From contig ONTN01000059.1 in assembly GCA_900320765.1 (NCBI GenBank), forward strand, positions 1 through 16,379: a stretch of 16,379 bases of DNA. Reading direction: 5' to 3'. The notes under the pieces are model-generated. The model was not told the DNA's origin. It worked only from the letters and a program-made list of their open reading frames with translations, and searched no databases. This document shows positions 14,320 to 16,379 of the stretch, piece after piece. Numbering within the stretch: the first letter of the stretch is position 1; every line of letters begins with the position of its first letter. A program made the translations under genes and the position numbers. This stretch comes from an uncultured Eubacteriales bacterium (GTDB lineage Bacteria; Bacillota; Clostridia; Oscillospirales; Oscillospiraceae).

Positions 14320-14325
14320 AAGCGA

Positions 14326-14357
14326 AAATCCTGTCACGATAGTGGCAGGGTTTTTTT
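14326..14357 (+). terminator. Rho-independent terminator after tRNA-Gln
   Basis: A 12-bp stem (14326-14337 with 14342-14353, including wobbles) with loop GATA runs into seven Ts at 14351-14357. It ends the tRNA-Gln transcript before the NUDIX gene. Confidence 0.88.
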
Positions 14358-14395
14358 GCTTTATATTCTATTTTCGTGATTTGCCTGCAGAGGAG

Positions 14396-14884
14396 GTGCG
14401 GTGTATTTTAAAAACGATCCATATCATCGGGGAGAATTACTCCGGAAGCTGGACGGACACTCGCACCGCATGCAGGGGCATTGTTATTAAACACGGCAAG
14501 CTTCTTCTCTCCTTTGAATCGCTGACTGGTCAATGGATGATACCGGGCGGCGGTCTTGAGCCCGGCGAGGATGAACTTGCCTGCTGCGCCCGGGAGGTGG
14601 CGGAGGAAACCGGACTAATTGTCCAGCCGTCCGATTGCGTTCTTGAAATAGACGAGTATTACGATAGCTTTAAATGGGTAAACCGGTACTTTTTCTGCGA
14701 GGTCACGGGTAAAACGAAATTAAACCTTACAGAGCGTGAAAAGGGAGCGGGAATGGAGCCGAGATGGCTGCCGATTGACGATATAATCCGCATTTTCTCA
14801 AAGCACAGCTTATACGCAGAGACGGATGAAATGAGGCGCGGAATGTACCTTCGGGAGTACACGGCGTTGCGGCAGCTATTATAA
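14396..14884 (+). CDS. NUDIX hydrolase, start codon uncertain
   Basis: The NUDIX box GX5EX7REUXEEXGU is complete at 14549-14617 (GGLEPGE ... REVAEETGL), so it should hydrolyse a nucleoside diphosphate linked to some other group; the substrate is unknown. Family-typical IIGENYSGSWTDTRTACRG precedes the box, and DEMRRGMYLREYTAL ends the protein. The start is a puzzle: AGGAGG at 14391-14396 is ideal, but the first in-frame start, GTG 14396, overlaps it. The codon at optimal spacing (14405) is ATT. A GTG at 14401 is well placed but one base out of frame. The frame is open back to 14342, inside the tRNA terminator. No promoter is evident. The 162-codon version from GTG 14396 is given as the most conservative choice. 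Confidence 0.85.
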   Translation: MRCILKTIHIIGENYSGSWTDTRTACRGIVIKHGKLLLSFESLTGQWMIPGGGLEPGEDELACCAREVAEETGLIVQPSDCVLEIDEYYDSFKWVNRYFFCEVTGKTKLNLTEREKGAGMEPRWLPIDDIIRIFSKHSLYAETDEMRRGMYLREYTALRQLL

Positions 14885-14887
14885 TCG

Positions 14888-14997
14888 GCCCGGATCATTT
14901 TGATCCGAGACAGTATCTGAAACCTGCCCGTGCAGCTGTCAAAGCTATGGTCAAGCATAAGATAGTTGACGTGCTTGGTTCCGACAACAAGATCTGA
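14888..14997 (+). pseudogene. fba: 3'-terminal fragment of a class II fructose-bisphosphate aldolase gene
   Basis: The plus strand encodes PDHFDPRQYLKPARAAVKAM followed by VKHKIVDVLGSDNKI and TGA (14995-14997). This is the characteristic C-terminus of class II fructose-1,6-bisphosphate aldolase (FDPRKYL ... KHK ... VLGS). About 36 codons are present. No start or catalytic domain exists upstream, because the NUDIX stop codon (14882-14884) lies a few bases before homology begins. A 7-bp inverted repeat, CGGATCA/TGATCCG (14891-14907), marks the left end. Immediately after the aldolase stop, the minus-strand oxidoreductase loses its family similarity. The fragment is therefore a rearrangement scar or an assembly join, not a gene. 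Confidence 0.85.
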
Positions 14998-16279
14998 GGA
15001 CTTCTCCCTTCTCGTCCTTATACGCTCCCACCTTCTCGCCGTTTAGGAAAACTACGCCGCCGTGGCCCCGGGGAAGCTCGTCCGCCTTTTCCTTCGGAAT
15101 TTTCAAAAGGGTCCGCGTCAGTCCCTTGACAGCCTGTGCGCCCTCGGATACCGTGCCGGTGACGGCCTTCAGGTCGAACCTGCCCGGGTCAAAGGCGTCA
15201 GCATACGGGTTTTCTCTCCCGAAAATCATATCGCGCAGAAGAATGGCTGATACCATTGAGGACGTCATACCCCACTTCTGAAAGCCCGTCGCAACGTACC
15301 AGTTCGGTGTACTATCCGAATAGCGCCCGATATACGGAACTCCGTCCGCAGTTATGCAGTCCTGAGCCGACCAACAGGTTTTCACGCGGCTGTTTGGAAA
15401 GAACTCCCTCGCCTTTCTTCGAAGGGCGTCGTATTTCCCTCCCGCGCTGTTCTCGCCCGTACGGTGTCCCTCTCCGCCGAATAGTACGATGTCTCCGTAT
15501 CCGCGGAAAGAGTATCCCCCGTCTCCCGCGCCGATCCACATTCCGCCCGGAATGCTCGCGTTTTCAAGCGCAAGAACGTACGATCGCTCCTGGTGCATTC
15601 GCGCAAAGTACATACCCGGGAAGTTTATAAAGGGATAGTGGCAGGCAAAAACGACCTTTTTCGCCCTCACCCTGCCGCCGCCCGTCTGAAGCTCTTCCCC
15701 GTCTACGGTTATTACGGGGGTATTTTCATATATCATCAGCGGCTCTGAGATCGCCTTTAAGAATTTGAGCGGGTGGAACTGCGCCTGCCCGTCTGCTCTA
15801 ACGGCGGCTTTCGCCCTGCCGGGAACGTCCGGGTTGCGGACGAGCGAGGCTTTCAGCCCCAAGGCCGCCTGCGCCTTTGCCTCGTTCTCCAAGAGGCTTT
15901 CATCGTCGCCGTAAACGAAGGCGCTCTCGTCCGAAAAATCGCAAGCGATATTCTCCTTTGCTATCAGCGTTCGATATACATCAATCGCCGCAAGATTTGC
16001 CTCGGCGTATTTTTTCGCCCGTTCCTCTCCGAGCGTTTTGATAAGTCGGTCGGCAAAAAGGCCGTGCTGGGCTGTTATCTTAGCCGTGGTGTTCCGCGTC
16101 TGTCCGCTCGCTATGCGCTTTGCCTCGAAAACAGCGACCTGCCGCCCCGCCCTCTGCAGGGCGAAAGCTATCAGAACGCCCGCCATGCCCGCGCCAATTA
16201 CCGCGATCTCCGTCTCCATGTCGCCGCGAAGCGGCTCCCGCTGCGGAATATCGCAGGTTTCAGACCAAATCGATTTCAT
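14951..16279 (-). CDS. FAD-dependent oxidoreductase (DAO family) truncated in its C-terminal Rieske domain
   Basis: The family combines an FAD-binding glycine-oxidase-like domain with a C-terminal Rieske [2Fe-2S] domain. Here the dinucleotide fold VIGAGMAG (27-34) with Glu52, RNTTAKITAQHG, and the late motif DGVPYIGRYSDSTPNWYVATGFQKWGM (split by position) are intact. The Rieske part begins around residue 402 (GHGGVVFLNGEKVGAYKDEK) but stops at Val427. The last 15 residues read antisense through the aldolase fragment and carry no CxH or CxxH cluster ligands. The start is ATG 16279, with GGAGG 5 nt upstream; homology begins at MKSIWSETC. The flavin domain may still fold, but electron transfer through a Rieske centre is lost. 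Best treated as a truncated, possibly inactive gene. Confidence 0.85.
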   Translation of the reverse strand: MKSIWSETCDIPQREPLRGDMETEIAVIGAGMAGVLIAFALQRAGRQVAVFEAKRIASGQTRNTTAKITAQHGLFADRLIKTLGEERAKKYAEANLAAIDVYRTLIAKENIACDFSDESAFVYGDDESLLENEAKAQAALGLKASLVRNPDVPGRAKAAVRADGQAQFHPLKFLKAISEPLMIYENTPVITVDGEELQTGGGRVRAKKVVFACHYPFINFPGMYFARMHQERSYVLALENASIPGGMWIGAGDGGYSFRGYGDIVLFGGEGHRTGENSAGGKYDALRRKAREFFPNSRVKTCWSAQDCITADGVPYIGRYSDSTPNWYVATGFQKWGMTSSMVSAILLRDMIFGRENPYADAFDPGRFDLKAVTGTVSEGAQAVKGLTRTLLKIPKEKADELPRGHGGVVFLNGEKVGAYKDEKGEVLRSCCRNQARQLSYA

Positions 16280-16379
16280 CATTTCCTCCAGATTATATTT
16301 AATACGCTGCTGCCATTCCATGTTTTTTCTATTATTCCTCGATCGAATGACATTATTACATAAGAAAACGGAGCCGGTA

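Noticed and set aside
14401..14416. Programmed ribosomal frameshifting at the A5 run of the NUDIX gene
   Set aside because: A +1 shift would be needed and no recognised +1 signal is present; the sequence does not form a standard -1 slippery heptamer in the needed frame. An indel is simpler.
1..16379. CRISPR array, insertion sequence, prophage or toxin-antitoxin pair
   Set aside because: No spaced direct repeats, transposase or integrase motifs, or small paired genes were seen on either strand.

Overview
The window reads as ordinary chromosomal DNA from a member of the class Clostridia (Bacillota). The main evidence is a complete SCIFF ranthipeptide pair (six-cysteine peptide plus radical-SAM maturase), a hallmark of Clostridia. 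Supporting evidence: strong AGGAGG-type ribosome binding sites, sigma-A promoters very close to TTGACA-N17-TATAAT, a CdaR/PucR-type regulator ahead of ftsEX, a DUF4830 protein, a TepA-type ClpP-fold protease and SLH-domain surface proteins. The genus cannot be told from this sequence. I saw no prophage, insertion sequence, integrase or CRISPR array.

Layout. (1) 1-224: a minus-strand tRNA pair, Met then a truncated Glu, behind a perfect consensus promoter. (2) 250-1892: scfA (SCIFF peptide) and scfB (maturase), minus strand, with their own promoter and a terminator-like hairpin between them. (3) 1896-2648: an unrecognised gene whose start lies inside the terminator of the operon upstream. (4) 2696-6646: an operon of a CdaR-like regulator, ftsE, ftsX and a coiled-coil M23 peptidase, which together look like a cell-wall-hydrolase control module. 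(5) 6759-7794: a DUF4830 membrane protein converging on, and overlapping, a TepA-like protease. (6) 7858-11542: a tightly overlapped minus-strand operon of an RF1-like release factor, tsaC, and one uninterrupted reading frame that joins coaE to an M18 aminopeptidase. (7) 11575-12504: a lone HSL-type esterase with a perfect consensus promoter and a probably bidirectional terminator. (8) 12501-14165: an exported transglutaminase-fold protein with SLH repeats whose catalytic Cys is replaced by Ala. (9) 14204-14357: tRNA-Gln(CTG) with promoter and terminator. (10) 14396-16279: a NUDIX hydrolase, a 3' fragment of a class II fructose-bisphosphate aldolase gene, and an FAD oxidoreductase truncated at that fragment inside its Rieske domain.

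The best leads are departures from family norms rather than a new multi-gene system. They are the aldolase scar that cuts the oxidoreductase; the RF1-like factor lacking about 17 residues, with a changed switch region; the coaE-aminopeptidase fusion, which keeps an internal RBS; the cysteine-less transglutaminase; and two genes (NUDIX, TepA-like) whose conserved N-termini have no well-placed ATG/GTG/TTG. Two of these anomalies (coaE, NUDIX) would each vanish with a one-base change in an A5 run, so sequencing or assembly error must be ruled out first.
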